NCBI RefSeq assembly: GCF_040529185.1
Contig: NZ_CP159510.1
Span: forward strand, 868,001 to 932,000
Reading direction: 5' to 3'
Source: Sporolactobacillus sp. Y61
GTDB taxonomy: Bacteria > Bacillota > Bacilli > Bacillales > Sporolactobacillaceae
Length of the DNA stretch: 64,000 nucleotides
Shown here: positions 32,978 to 41,715 of the stretch, piece by piece
Numbering within the stretch: position 1 is the first letter of the stretch
How the letters are laid out: every line of letters starts with the position of its first letter
Notes under the pieces: model-generated
Database searches by the model: none
The model's input: only the letters and a program-made list of their open reading frames with translations
Told to the model about the DNA's origin: nothing
Position numbers and translations under genes: made by a program

Positions 32978-35900
32978 TCAGTTGTCGGTTGTCACCGAAT
33001 GTGTATCGCTGTGAAGCATTTTTTCAGATTTGCCGGAGTAAAATGGCCACCAGTTACCGCGCCCGAACAGTTTAACCATAACAGGAACAAAGAGGGGCAG
33101 CACGATAAAGGCGTACAGCAGCAGTCCGATGACGACGATCGATGCAATCTCGATCAGTGAAAGCATGCCGGATGGCAGCATGGCCGCGAATGTTCCGCCT
33201 AAAATAATGACTGCGGAGAAAATGACACCACCCATATGCCACAGGGTGAGCAGCATACGCTCTCTGATGGAGCGCTGCGCGTACTCGTTGAACCGCGTCA
33301 TCAGGAAGATCGAATAATCGATGCCGAGTGCCATCAGGACAATGAAAGTAAAGAACGGGGCGACCCAGCTAAGACCGGAGTAATCGAAGATCTTCGTGAA
33401 GATCAGTTCACCGAATCCGAGTGATGCAAAATAAGTCAGGAGCAGCGAAGCCATCAAATACAGCGGCATCGTGAGTGATCGGAGGACGACCACGAGTGCC
33501 ATAAAGACACCAATCAAAACAAAGATCACGACACGCGTATAGTCCTCTTCCGACATCTGCTGTGTATCCGCATTGCCACTTGCTACACCGCCGATGCCGA
33601 TTTTGGCATTTTCCAGTTTCGTGCCCTTAAGGCTGGATGAAATCTCATCTTTGAGTTCATTAAAATAGCCAAAACTCTGATTAGCGTAAGGATCAAGGGT
33701 TGAAATCACCTGTATCGAGGCGACTTTTCCATCCTCACTGATGTACGTATCCAGCGATTTGTTGAAATCAGAGTTGTCAAAAATGCTCTGAGGGACATAG
33801 ATCCCTGACTGGCTGTAGGAGAGCTTCGACCAGTCGGTGACGACCTGATTTGCCGAGTTAATGCCATTACGGATTTTGCCGGCCCCTTCTGAACCCTGAG
33901 ATAAGCCATCAGACAGAGTACCCATCTGCCCCCGCACCTGGCCAAAGCCGGCTTTGATCTGACCCTGGCCGGAAGCAATCTGATCCAGTGCACCGGTGAC
34001 CTGAGGTATCCCGGCAATCACCTGATCCTGCCCGTCGCCGGCCCGGTTCAGCCCGGACTCCAGCTGACTGAGTCCGGTATCAAGCTGCGAGAGACCCTTA
34101 TGAAACTGATCCAGTCCGCCGCTGACTTTCTCTGACTCTGCATTCAGACGGTTCATCGCATCGGCCAGCTGGCGAATACCATGATTCAGTTCGTTGATTT
34201 GTGTTTCAGCGTTTTTTGTCTGTTGAAGGATCTGACTCTGAGCCTCTTTTTCAATATCCTGCAGTGTAGCAGGAAGCTGGTTTAACTTTTCAAGTTGTTG
34301 CAGATCCGATAAAATTTTTAGAAAAGCCGGATCCTGCCTCCAGTCGGGATGGGTTGCCATATATCCGGGAATATCCTGATCATTGAGCGTCTTCATCGTC
34401 GTCTGAATGGACCCCATAAGCTTTTCCAGTTGACTTGTATCAATCGCCGGATGTGTTTGGCCGGCAGAAGAGAACTGATTCAGCTGATCTGATATCTTCT
34501 CCAGATTGGCAGCGATCTCCTGGTAGCCCTGCTGAATTTGCGCTTCACCGGATTGCAGCTCCTTCAGCTGCCCTCTGGCTGCAGCGACATGGTTTCTGAT
34601 TTCAGCCGTACCGGCAGAACCGGAGTGGATGCCATCTGTAATCTGCTTCAGCGCATCCTGCATTCTGCCAACGCCGTCTGCGGTTTGCTGCGTGCCCGAC
34701 TGCAGCCTGTCCACGTCAGAAATGGCTGAATCCAGTTTCGGCTGAGAGGAGTCGATCTGCCGGGAAGCGTCGTTCAGGTCATGGCCAATGGTTCCCAGCC
34801 CGCTGGAAGCCCGGTTCAGTCCATTCTTCATCTTGTCTGCCTGATTGTTCACATAGATGTCATTCAGCCTGTCGCCTAACGGCCGGGAGACACTCAGAAC
34901 ACTGTCGACATGCGGCACCGTACTCAGATCCGCCGATATTTTTTCCATCAGGGCCACGTAGTCGGTGGTGCGCATATTATCATCGTTTTTCAGATAGATC
35001 GTTGTCGGCGAAATATTGCCCGGGCCGAAATCTTTTGAAACGACGTTAAAGCCCTGCTTGGACATATATTTGTCGGGAATATCCTCCGGCGAGTTAAACG
35101 ACAGCTGACCGCCGTAAGCGATAATCGGCGGAATGGTGAAAATGCCGATAATCAAAAGGGCGATGATCGGGCGCGTAAAAGCAAGATGACCGGCTGACGC
35201 CCAGATCCGGCTCTTCGATTGCCTGATCCTGCTGTTCATCGGCCAGAAAAGTTTGCTTCCAAGGGAAATCATGAATACTGGAAGAAGGGTAAAGATGGCA
35301 AGCAGCAGGAAAATGATGCCCACCCCGACAGCAACCGCACTTTTGTATACCGAGAACTGGACAAAGGACAGAGCCATGAAAGCGATAAAAACGGGAGTTC
35401 CACTCTGGAGTACGGTTTTACCGGCCGTCCTGAACGTGTTCATTGTCGCCTGCCGTTTATCGTACCCGGTTGCTGCCAGCTCTTCCTTGAACCGGCTCAA
35501 CAGTAAGATACAATAGTCTGTCCCAATGCCAAACATTACGACGACCATAAAAATCTGTGTAAAATTAGAAACAGGAAAATTGAAATACCTGACCATAAAG
35601 GAAACAACAGCCTGAGCCGCGACATAACTTGCTCCGACGGTAACCAGCGGAACAAATGGCGCAATCGCTGAGCGAAAGACCAGGACAAGAACGACGAGAA
35701 TAAAGATGACCGTGATTCCCTCAGTTTTATGCAGACCATCCTGGGCGGCCTGACTCATATCGTCGACAATCAGAGGACTGCCCGTAAGATAAGTATTTAT
35801 TCCGTCAGTCTGAATTTCCCGGTCAATCGGTTTGCGCAGATCGCCTGTGGTCTGGCCTTTTACCTGATCAATCCGCAGCATGGCAATCAGGGTATGCTTA

Positions 35901-36259
35901 TTTTCCGACAGCAGCTGCTTTTCCAGGTCCCTGTTTTCAAAACTGTCAGTGATCTTTGCAATGTGAAGCCTGTTCTGCTGATCCCTGATCCGGTTCATCG
36001 TGTCTTCAATAGCCGACATGTTTTTTTCTGTCAGCGGCTGATCACGGTGGAATACGGCGATATAGGTATCCCCGCTGTCCGCCCCTTCCAGTTCTTTCTG
36101 CAGATCTGCAGCAACGCTGGATGAGTATTCGTCCGGCAAATCGTAGTTTGCTTTATCACGGACAAGTTGCCCCATGTTCGGAGCAGTCAGGACGAGGGCG
36201 ACAAGAGCTGCCACCCAAACTGTGATCAGAATCCATCTCAATTTAAATATTGTTTTCAT
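32978..36259 (-). CDS. ydgH: MMPL/RND-family membrane transporter, YdgH type
   Basis: 1093 residues. MMPL proteins export lipids or drugs using the proton gradient. There are two similar halves, each with one leading membrane segment, a large outer loop and five further segments. The transmembrane Asp-Tyr motifs are seen as GIGTDYCILL in the first half and LGIDYSIFLM in the second. The second outer loop (about residues 470-830) is very long and built of heptad-like repeats (GLSQLDTGLSQLESGLNR), like the stalk of YhgE/Pip proteins. B. subtilis YdgH is about 885 residues, so the stalk is longer here. It overlaps the MarR gene by 4 bases and ends at a strong terminator. Confidence 0.9.
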   Translation of the reverse strand: MKTIFKLRWILITVWVAALVALVLTAPNMGQLVRDKANYDLPDEYSSSVAADLQKELEGADSGDTYIAVFHRDQPLTEKNMSAIEDTMNRIRDQQNRLHIAKITDSFENRDLEKQLLSENKHTLIAMLRIDQVKGQTTGDLRKPIDREIQTDGINTYLTGSPLIVDDMSQAAQDGLHKTEGITVIFILVVLVLVFRSAIAPFVPLVTVGASYVAAQAVVSFMVRYFNFPVSNFTQIFMVVVMFGIGTDYCILLLSRFKEELAATGYDKRQATMNTFRTAGKTVLQSGTPVFIAFMALSFVQFSVYKSAVAVGVGIIFLLLAIFTLLPVFMISLGSKLFWPMNSRIRQSKSRIWASAGHLAFTRPIIALLIIGIFTIPPIIAYGGQLSFNSPEDIPDKYMSKQGFNVVSKDFGPGNISPTTIYLKNDDNMRTTDYVALMEKISADLSTVPHVDSVLSVSRPLGDRLNDIYVNNQADKMKNGLNRASSGLGTIGHDLNDASRQIDSSQPKLDSAISDVDRLQSGTQQTADGVGRMQDALKQITDGIHSGSAGTAEIRNHVAAARGQLKELQSGEAQIQQGYQEIAANLEKISDQLNQFSSAGQTHPAIDTSQLEKLMGSIQTTMKTLNDQDIPGYMATHPDWRQDPAFLKILSDLQQLEKLNQLPATLQDIEKEAQSQILQQTKNAETQINELNHGIRQLADAMNRLNAESEKVSGGLDQFHKGLSQLDTGLSQLESGLNRAGDGQDQVIAGIPQVTGALDQIASGQGQIKAGFGQVRGQMGTLSDGLSQGSEGAGKIRNGINSANQVVTDWSKLSYSQSGIYVPQSIFDNSDFNKSLDTYISEDGKVASIQVISTLDPYANQSFGYFNELKDEISSSLKGTKLENAKIGIGGVASGNADTQQMSEEDYTRVVIFVLIGVFMALVVVLRSLTMPLYLMASLLLTYFASLGFGELIFTKIFDYSGLSWVAPFFTFIVLMALGIDYSIFLMTRFNEYAQRSIRERMLLTLWHMGGVIFSAVIILGGTFAAMLPSGMLSLIEIASIVVIGLLLYAFIVLPLFVPVMVKLFGRGNWWPFYSGKSEKMLHSDTHSVTTDN

Positions 36260-36705
36260 GATCCAGCCCCCGATTGTATAATGATTTCGTTGATTTTTCG
36301 ATAGATCCGAATAAATGTTGCCGCATCCTTTTCACCGACCATTTTGATCCAATGACTGACCAGAGCCCGGATTTTCTCCTGTGCTTTTTCATAGATCTCC
36401 TTGCCGGCATTCGTCTGATACAGGCCGAAACTTCGATTATCAATTTTCTTTTTCTCAATCAGTTTTCGGTTGATCAGACGATTGATCCGGATGCTGACTC
36501 CGCTCTTGTTAATATGCAGCCGTTCGGCGATACTGGTCGAATTCATACCGGGCCGGGTGCAGAGCATCCTGAGGATGCAGAGCTGTTCAAACGTAATTCC
36601 GTATTTTCGAATGACGTCATCGACAGCTTCTCTGACGCGGCTCTCCGTATAAACTGACAGTTCCTCATATTCGTTAATGAGTGTATCTATGGAATGTAGT
36701 TCCAT
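36256..36705 (-). CDS. ydgG: MarR-family regulator of the MMPL transporter
   Basis: 149 residues with a winged helix-turn-helix (TSIAERLHINKSGVSIRINR, residues about 55-74) and the MarR wing (NRKLIEKKKIDNRSFGLYQT). N- and C-terminal helices give the dimer. The same pair, MarR then MMPL, occurs in B. subtilis as ydgG-ydgH. The promoter region holds inverted repeats around AGTTAAC, the likely autoregulatory operator. The ligand is unknown. Confidence 0.88.
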   Translation of the reverse strand: MELHSIDTLINEYEELSVYTESRVREAVDDVIRKYGITFEQLCILRMLCTRPGMNSTSIAERLHINKSGVSIRINRLINRKLIEKKKIDNRSFGLYQTNAGKEIYEKAQEKIRALVSHWIKMVGEKDAATFIRIYRKINEIIIQSGAGS

Positions 36706-36776
36706 CTACTCACCGCCATTTATGAAAATAAATATCAATAGTTAACAGTATGAACAATAAACAGAATAACAGCAGG

Positions 36777-36795
36777 CAGTTAACCGTGTCAACTG
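36777..36795. promoter_or_regulatory. Probable MarR operator
   Basis: CAGTTAACCGTGTCAACTG is a near-perfect 19-bp inverted repeat. A related word, AGTTAACAGT, lies at 36740-36749. Both precede the MarR gene. Confidence 0.6.
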
Positions 36796-36910
36796 TTAAT
36801 ATTTGATAGGGAATGGCGGACCGGGGTATGCTAAAGACAGGCTTTACCAGGGGAAAACATTCGCACACCCGGCCGGGAAGGTGTACATTAAGCATACAGA
36901 GGTGATGGAT

Positions 36911-37858
36911 ATGATTGAAAAAGCGACGTTCGCAGGCGGCTGTTTCTGGTGTATGGTGCATCCTTTTGATCAGGAACCGGGGATCTTGAAGGTCGTTTCA
37001 GGTTATACAGGCGGATCAACGGTCAATCCGACTTATGAAGAGGTCTGTTCGGGAACAACCGGGCACCGGGAAGCAGTTGAGATCACTTTTGATTCCGATA
37101 TTTATCCGTACCGGAAACTTCTGGCACTTTACTGGCAGCAGATTGATCCGACAGATCCGGGCGGACAGTTCCACGACCGCGGCTCCTCCTATCGAACGGC
37201 CATTTTCTATCATTCTGAAGCGCAGCGGAAAGCAGCTGAAAGCTCAAAAAAAGAACTTGCGGAGAGCGGACGTTTCAGCAAACCGATTGTCACGGAAATC
37301 ATCCCCGCCGGCCCCTTCTATCCGGCTGAGGAGAAGCATCAGGATTATTATCGGAAAAGCCCTTTTCATTACCGGATGTACCGTCAGGGATCGGGACGCG
37401 AAGATTTTATCCGGAACCACTGGAGCCTGAAGAAAGATGAACAGAAACTTCGTGAAAAGCTGAATAAGGTCCAATACCACGTGACGCAGGAGAAAGGCAC
37501 GGAGCCGCCGTTTCAAAACGCGTACTGGAATAATAAACGGGAAGGCATCTATGTGGATATCGTATCGGGGGAACCTCTGTTCTCCAGTATCGATCAGTAT
37601 GATGCGGGCTGCGGCTGGCCGAGTTTTACCCGGCCAATCAGTGACAGCCGGCTGACGTCGGAAACAGATACGCGTCTCGGGATGGTACGGACAGAGGTAC
37701 GGAGCCGGGATGGCAACTCCCATCTCGGTCATGTCTTTGATGACGGTCCGGCCCCTGGCGGCCAGCGCTACTGCATCAATTCTGCCGCGCTGCGCTTTAT
37801 CCCGAAAGAACGTCTCGATGAGGCAGGATACGGGGAATATAAGGGACTGTTTCATTGA
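36911..37858 (+). CDS. msrAB: Fused methionine sulfoxide reductase MsrA-MsrB
   Basis: 315 residues. It repairs both stereoisomers of oxidised methionine. The MsrA domain (1-160) starts with the catalytic Cys in GGCFWC (C11). The MsrB domain (about 170-310) holds GCGWPSF and the catalytic Cys in [11 protein letters not shown] (C288); the CxxC zinc pairs of some MsrB forms are absent. No signal peptide, so cytoplasmic. The frame is open upstream to 36803, but ATG 36911 lies 6 bases after CAGAGGTG and directly before the domain. Divergent from marR, and probably on its own promoter. Confidence 0.93.
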   Translation: MIEKATFAGGCFWCMVHPFDQEPGILKVVSGYTGGSTVNPTYEEVCSGTTGHREAVEITFDSDIYPYRKLLALYWQQIDPTDPGGQFHDRGSSYRTAIFYHSEAQRKAAESSKKELAESGRFSKPIVTEIIPAGPFYPAEEKHQDYYRKSPFHYRMYRQGSGREDFIRNHWSLKKDEQKLREKLNKVQYHVTQEKGTEPPFQNAYWNNKREGIYVDIVSGEPLFSSIDQYDAGCGWPSFTRPISDSRLTSETDTRLGMVRTEVRSRDGNSHLGHVFDDGPAPGGQRYCINSAALRFIPKERLDEAGYGEYKGLFH

Positions 37859-38071
37859 ACTTCAGGTTTCGGCTGCTGACCGGGCAACTGCCTGCTGTTT
37901 GCATGTCTTATGTTCAGGAGCCCATTGAATTTTCTCCACTCAGGGCTGACCGGATGATGGAATTCTGTGGTAAAATATTCATATCAGAAACCGATAGATC
38001 AGGCAGATCATACATTTGCCTTAATCAACCTATACCACACAGATACTGTGTCAGTCTGGAGGGAGTCACAG

Positions 38072-39148
38072 ATGAAAAAACTGGTCGTTCCTGCTGCTCT
38101 TGCAGGCGGTCTTTTCCTGTCACTTACGGCTCAGGAAGCCTTCGCTGCAAGTGGCCAGGACATTGTCAGAAAAGCGGAACAATTTCAGGGGAAACCCTAT
38201 AAGTATGCTGCTCCGGCCTATTCAACGGATGCCTTTGATTGTTCATCATTTACTCAGTTCATTTTCAGGGAAGTTATGGGGATGAAGCTGCCGCGGAATT
38301 CGGCGCTGCAGGCAGGAACGGGGGCGGCAGTCGATCGATCCGCTCTTCAGCCGGGTGACCTCCTCTTCTTTGATACGCTGGGTGATGGAAGGATTCACCA
38401 TGTTGGTATTTACATCGGCGGCGGGCAGATGATCAGCTCCGAAGAAACGGTCGGCGTACATATAACAAATGTATTCAGCGGGGGCGGGTCGCAGAATTAC
38501 TGGGAAGAGAAATTTGTGACAGCGCGCCGTGTCGCGGCGCCGTCAACGCCTGTTTCTACTCCCGAACAGAATCAGAAGCCGGGAAACAGCACATCATCGG
38601 ACTACACGGTTAAGAGTGGGGACAGCCTTTGGGCAATTGCCCGGAGCCACGGAACATCGGTCGGTGCGATCAAGTCAGCAAACGGTCTGGGAACAGATCT
38701 GATTTTCCCCGGACAAAAGCTGAAGCTGACCGCTTCAGCTGGCGCCGCCGCACCGTCTTCACAGGCCGGACCGGCGTCATCACAGCCGGCGAAAGCTTCT
38801 TCAGCGTCTGAAGCAACCTATACGGTAAAGAGCGGAGACAGTCTGTGGGCAATTGCCATCGCAAAAGGGACGACGGTCAGTGCGATCAAGTCAGCGAACG
38901 GCCTGCGAACAGATCTGATTTTCCCCGGACAGAAACTGAAGCTGTCCGGCAGTGCGGCACCGGCTGCTCAGACGGACCAGGCCCGTCCAACCACGGGTTC
39001 TTCAGACAACCGATATACAGTTGCCAGCGGGGACAGTCTGTGGGAAATTGCGACTGCGCATGGCATTACGGTAAATCGTCTGATGCGTGCGAATAACCTT
39101 TCAGCGACCATTATTTACCCCGGGCAGCATCTGATCATCCCGGGATAA
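38072..39148 (+). CDS. Secreted NlpC/P60 endopeptidase with three LysM domains
   Basis: 358 residues. A signal peptide (MKKLVVPAALAGGLFLSLTA, cut after AFA near residue 25) leads into an NlpC/P60 domain with catalytic Cys in AFDCSSFTQ (C57) and His in RIHHVGIYIG. Three LysM repeats follow (YTVKSGDSLWAIA twice, then YTVASGDSLWEIA), separated by Ala/Ser/Pro-rich linkers. The enzyme cuts peptidoglycan stem peptides and binds the glycan by LysM. The first two LysM units are nearly identical at the DNA level. The catalytic domain comes before the LysM domains, the reverse of LytE/LytF. ATG 38072 follows GGAGGGAG by 6 bases; the frame is open upstream to 37967. Confidence 0.92.
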   Translation: MKKLVVPAALAGGLFLSLTAQEAFAASGQDIVRKAEQFQGKPYKYAAPAYSTDAFDCSSFTQFIFREVMGMKLPRNSALQAGTGAAVDRSALQPGDLLFFDTLGDGRIHHVGIYIGGGQMISSEETVGVHITNVFSGGGSQNYWEEKFVTARRVAAPSTPVSTPEQNQKPGNSTSSDYTVKSGDSLWAIARSHGTSVGAIKSANGLGTDLIFPGQKLKLTASAGAAAPSSQAGPASSQPAKASSASEATYTVKSGDSLWAIAIAKGTTVSAIKSANGLRTDLIFPGQKLKLSGSAAPAAQTDQARPTTGSSDNRYTVASGDSLWEIATAHGITVNRLMRANNLSATIIYPGQHLIIPG

Positions 39149-39174
39149 CAGAACAGTTCAATTGAATAGAACCC

Positions 39175-39200
39175 AGGAGCGGAAAAACCGCTCCTTTTTT
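39175..39200 (+). terminator. Terminator after the NlpC/P60 gene
   Basis: AGGAGCGG/CCGCTCCT stem, 5-base loop, T run. Confidence 0.9.
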
Positions 39201-39317
39201 ATCCCGCATGAACGGACAGTACCTCTCAGGTCATTAGGGTAAACGAACAGGCCCGGGTGGGGGATAAACGCCTGCAAAAATCCCGATGGATGCAACGAAC
39301 AATCCGCGGGGGATGCA
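39201..39317. repeat. 117-bp direct repeat left of sdpRI, copy 1
   Basis: Matches 40470-40585 in the same orientation. A 43-base core (39238-39280) is identical to 40507-40549; the flanks are about 75-80 percent alike by eye. Inside it AACGAACA recurs after 52 bases. The rest of the 360-base gap holds no gene. Confidence 0.85.
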
Positions 39318-39448
39318 AAAAACTTCCACTGGTTGAAGCTTCGCTTTATTGAACGGTCTCCCCGCGGGAGGCAGGTACAGGGAAATAGTCACCAGGCCTG
39401 TTCCGAAAAACGACATGACAGTTGTGCAATGCTGTTTTTTATTTTATT

Positions 39449-39460
39449 ATTTAGCTAAAT
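39449..39460. promoter_or_regulatory. Palindromic operator candidate of sdpRI
   Basis: ATTTAGCTAAAT is a perfect 12-bp palindrome in an A+T-rich promoter region about 50 bases before sdpR. ArsR-type repressors such as SdpR bind short A+T-rich palindromes. Confidence 0.45.
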
Positions 39461-39508
39461 AGTTAAATATATAAATAGAAAAGTCAGGAAACATGTGAGG
39501 CATGAGAT

Positions 39509-39775
39509 GTGAAAAATGAAACATTCAAGGCACTTTCAGATCCAACACGTCGAAAAATTCTCAATCTGCTGAAGGAAAAAGAACTGACAGCGGGCGAAAT
39601 CTCCAGTCACTTTGACATGTCAAAGCCCAGTATCTCTCAGCATTTGAAACTGTTGAAGAATGCCGGCCTGGTCAACGCTGTCAAAAAGGGCCAGTTTGTC
39701 GTCTATTCACTGAACACGACGGTATTTCAGGAATTTATCGGCTGGGCAATACACTTTCTGAAAAAGGAGCCATAA
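39509..39775 (+). CDS. sdpR: ArsR-family repressor, SdpR type
   Basis: 88 residues with a winged helix-turn-helix (FKALSDPTRRKILNLLKEKE, then ISSHFDMSKPSISQHLKLL). It lacks the metal-binding Cys of arsenic repressors. In B. subtilis SdpR represses sdpRI until SdpI, occupied by the SdpC toxin, traps it at the membrane. The wording KGQFVVYSLNTTV is very close to B. subtilis SdpR. GTG 39509 is the start and a GAGG lies ahead. The next gene starts 2 bases after the stop. Confidence 0.9.
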   Translation: MKNETFKALSDPTRRKILNLLKEKELTAGEISSHFDMSKPSISQHLKLLKNAGLVNAVKKGQFVVYSLNTTVFQEFIGWAIHFLKKEP

Positions 39776-39777
39776 TA

Positions 39778-40422
39778 ATGAGAAAACATGTGCTGCCACT
39801 GGCAGTCATTACAGCTACTTTGGTTATCTGGCTGATTTTTTATCCGAAGCTTGGAAATCAGATACCGATTCACTGGAATGCGGCCGGTCAGGTTGACCGA
39901 TACACTTCAAAATTCAGTGGGATGGTCAGTCTGACGGTCCCAATGGTTTTACTGTACCTGCTTTTTGTTATCCTGCCGAAAGTGGATCCGCATCGACACA
40001 ATTATAAGTACTTTACACGGAGCTATGACTGGATCCAGACGTCCATTATGCTGTTTTTTGCTGCTATCAATGTCATGGCGGTGATCAGCGGTATGGGTTA
40101 CGATGTATCGGTTTCCCACCTGATGCAGTTTCTCCTGGGTGCCGTTTTCATCATTCTGGGTAACTTTACGCAGTCGGTGAAGCCCAATTTTTTCCTGGGG
40201 ATCCGGACGCCCTGGACACTGAGTAATGAAACAGTCTGGAAAAAGACACATCGCGTTGGGGCAAAAGTGATGATTATTGCCGGTGTTCTGCTGATTATTT
40301 CCGGATTTCTGCCAGATCCATGGCCGATCATTCTGACGATTGCGTTATTGATTATCCTGGCGGTTCTTCCACTGGTGTATTCATACTGGATTTATCGGAA
40401 ACTGATGAAATCCGCCAAATGA
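39778..40422 (+). CDS. sdpI: SdpI-family immunity/signal membrane protein
   Basis: 214 residues with six hydrophobic segments. The N-terminal DUF1648 part (IPIHWNAAGQVDRY, residues 30-43) and the SdpI domain (GNFTQSVKPNFFLGIRTPWTL) are both present, as in B. subtilis SdpI, which protects against the SdpC killing factor and takes part in its signalling. The toxin genes sdpABC are not in this window. Two bases separate it from sdpR, so the two form an operon. It is flanked by the 117-bp direct repeat. Confidence 0.9.
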   Translation: MRKHVLPLAVITATLVIWLIFYPKLGNQIPIHWNAAGQVDRYTSKFSGMVSLTVPMVLLYLLFVILPKVDPHRHNYKYFTRSYDWIQTSIMLFFAAINVMAVISGMGYDVSVSHLMQFLLGAVFIILGNFTQSVKPNFFLGIRTPWTLSNETVWKKTHRVGAKVMIIAGVLLIISGFLPDPWPIILTIALLIILAVLPLVYSYWIYRKLMKSAK

Positions 40423-40469
40423 TGTCCACGTGCACGATTTCAAAAGATGTTCAGTACAAACCGCATTTT

Positions 40470-40585
40470 ATTTCGCGTGAACGGGTAGTACCCCTCAGGT
40501 CATGAAGGTAAACGAACAGGCCCGGGTGGGGGATAAACGCCTGCAAAAAACCCGATAGTTCAACGAACAATCATTTGGGGATGCA
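40470..40585. repeat. 117-bp direct repeat right of sdpRI, copy 2
   Basis: See copy 1 at 39201. A further partial echo (CCTCTCAGGTCA) lies at 40705-40716. The gap 40423-41024 otherwise holds no gene; its right part contains the WxL promoter region. Confidence 0.85.
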
Positions 40586-40925
40586 CGCAGACTGAAGATG
40601 AGGGTACTCGTCGCAACACCTGCACGGGCACGCCCTGTGCACCCGAAAAATCCCCGCGGATTGCAGCTCCACTTCACTGAAAATGGCTGCGGGTGAAACA
40701 GGCGGCCTCTCAGGTCAGCATGTCCTCCCCCGGTCTAAAATCTGCTGATCCAAAGAGGGTATACGGTAAGAGAAGCGCATGGTAAGGCGCGTAAACAAAT
40801 TGTCATAACTTTTTGTAAAAAGGGCATAATTATCAGCTGTCGTATTGATAAAATAGTCTTAGGTAAAGATGACCAGTCCCTTTCATGAGATGTGTGGTCT
40901 TCTTTTCCTAAGTGTCAACCAGTAA

Positions 40926-40941
40926 ATGAAAGCGCTATAAA
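40926..40941 (+). promoter_or_regulatory. cre-like site upstream of the WxL cluster
   Basis: ATGAAAGCGCTATAAA matches the cre consensus WTGNAANCGNWNNCWW at all but one fixed position. It lies 84 bases before the first WxL gene. Confidence 0.45.
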
Positions 40942-41024
40942 TCTGCATTTCTCAACAATTTGGCTGGTGTGTATTCTTTCTGCGGAGTCATGCGGGCAAA
41001 GTACTTCAAAGGGAGGAACTTAAG

Positions 41025-41669
41025 ATGCGCTATCTAAAAGTGATACTCACGGGATTACTACTGGCAGGCCTGGTGATCGGGATCAGTCCTCAGGCTTTTG
41101 CGGCGGAGCCACAGTCGTCTGCCACACAGGCGACAGTCACCTTCCAACCGGAGGATAACGGAGGTTCGGGAGAAAATACTGGAGCGTTAAGGCTGGACAA
41201 GGTGCCGGATATCTTTAACTTCGGGACACAGACCCTCTCCTCACAGCCACAGGATTATACACTAAACACGGAAAGCCATCCGACTTTAACCGTAACGGAT
41301 AACCGGGGAACGGGCGCCGGCTGGGAAGTCACGGTGCAGGCCCCTAAATTGCAGACTCCGTCCGGAAAAACATTGGACGGAGGGAATATCGTCATTGATC
41401 AGTCGCAGAATCTCAACGGGAATGGAAGCGTATCGCAGCCACCGATCGTTTCCCCGTCCGTTACAGCAGATACCGCGGATGCGAGCGGCAATCCGGTTCC
41501 TGTCGTTATCGCAGGTGCCGAGTCAGATCAGCATCAGGGAATGGGAACCTGGGCGATCAACTGGGAATACAATCAGGTTCATCTGAAAATCAACCCTGGT
41601 GAAGCGTTCAGCGGGGAACCCTATACGACGACGATCACCTGGACGTTGAACAATACTCCGGTTGAGTAA
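41025..41669 (+). CDS. WxL-domain surface protein (small)
   Basis: 214 residues. A signal peptide (cut after QAFA near residue 26) is followed by a single WxL domain. This has the first motif in GAGWEVTVQ (residues about 103-111) and the C-terminal motif in TTTITWTLNNTP. WxL domains attach non-covalently to peptidoglycan and are usual in enterococci, lactobacilli and Listeria. ATG 41025 follows AGGGAGG. It starts a three-gene operon with a DUF916/DUF3324 protein and a larger WxL protein, the standard grouping for these surface complexes. Confidence 0.9.
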   Translation: MRYLKVILTGLLLAGLVIGISPQAFAAEPQSSATQATVTFQPEDNGGSGENTGALRLDKVPDIFNFGTQTLSSQPQDYTLNTESHPTLTVTDNRGTGAGWEVTVQAPKLQTPSGKTLDGGNIVIDQSQNLNGNGSVSQPPIVSPSVTADTADASGNPVPVVIAGAESDQHQGMGTWAINWEYNQVHLKINPGEAFSGEPYTTTITWTLNNTPVE

Positions 41670-41715
41670 CACCGAGGGTATGTTTTGTCACAAACGGGAA
41701 CGAGGTGTTCGTCAG

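Noticed and set aside
37244..37855. 203-residue frame antisense to msrAB
   Set aside because: Entirely opposite a well-supported gene and without start signals.
40799..40830. TTGTCA...CATAAT as a promoter of the WxL operon
   Set aside because: The spacing of 19 bases is poor, and the site is about 200 bases from the first gene.
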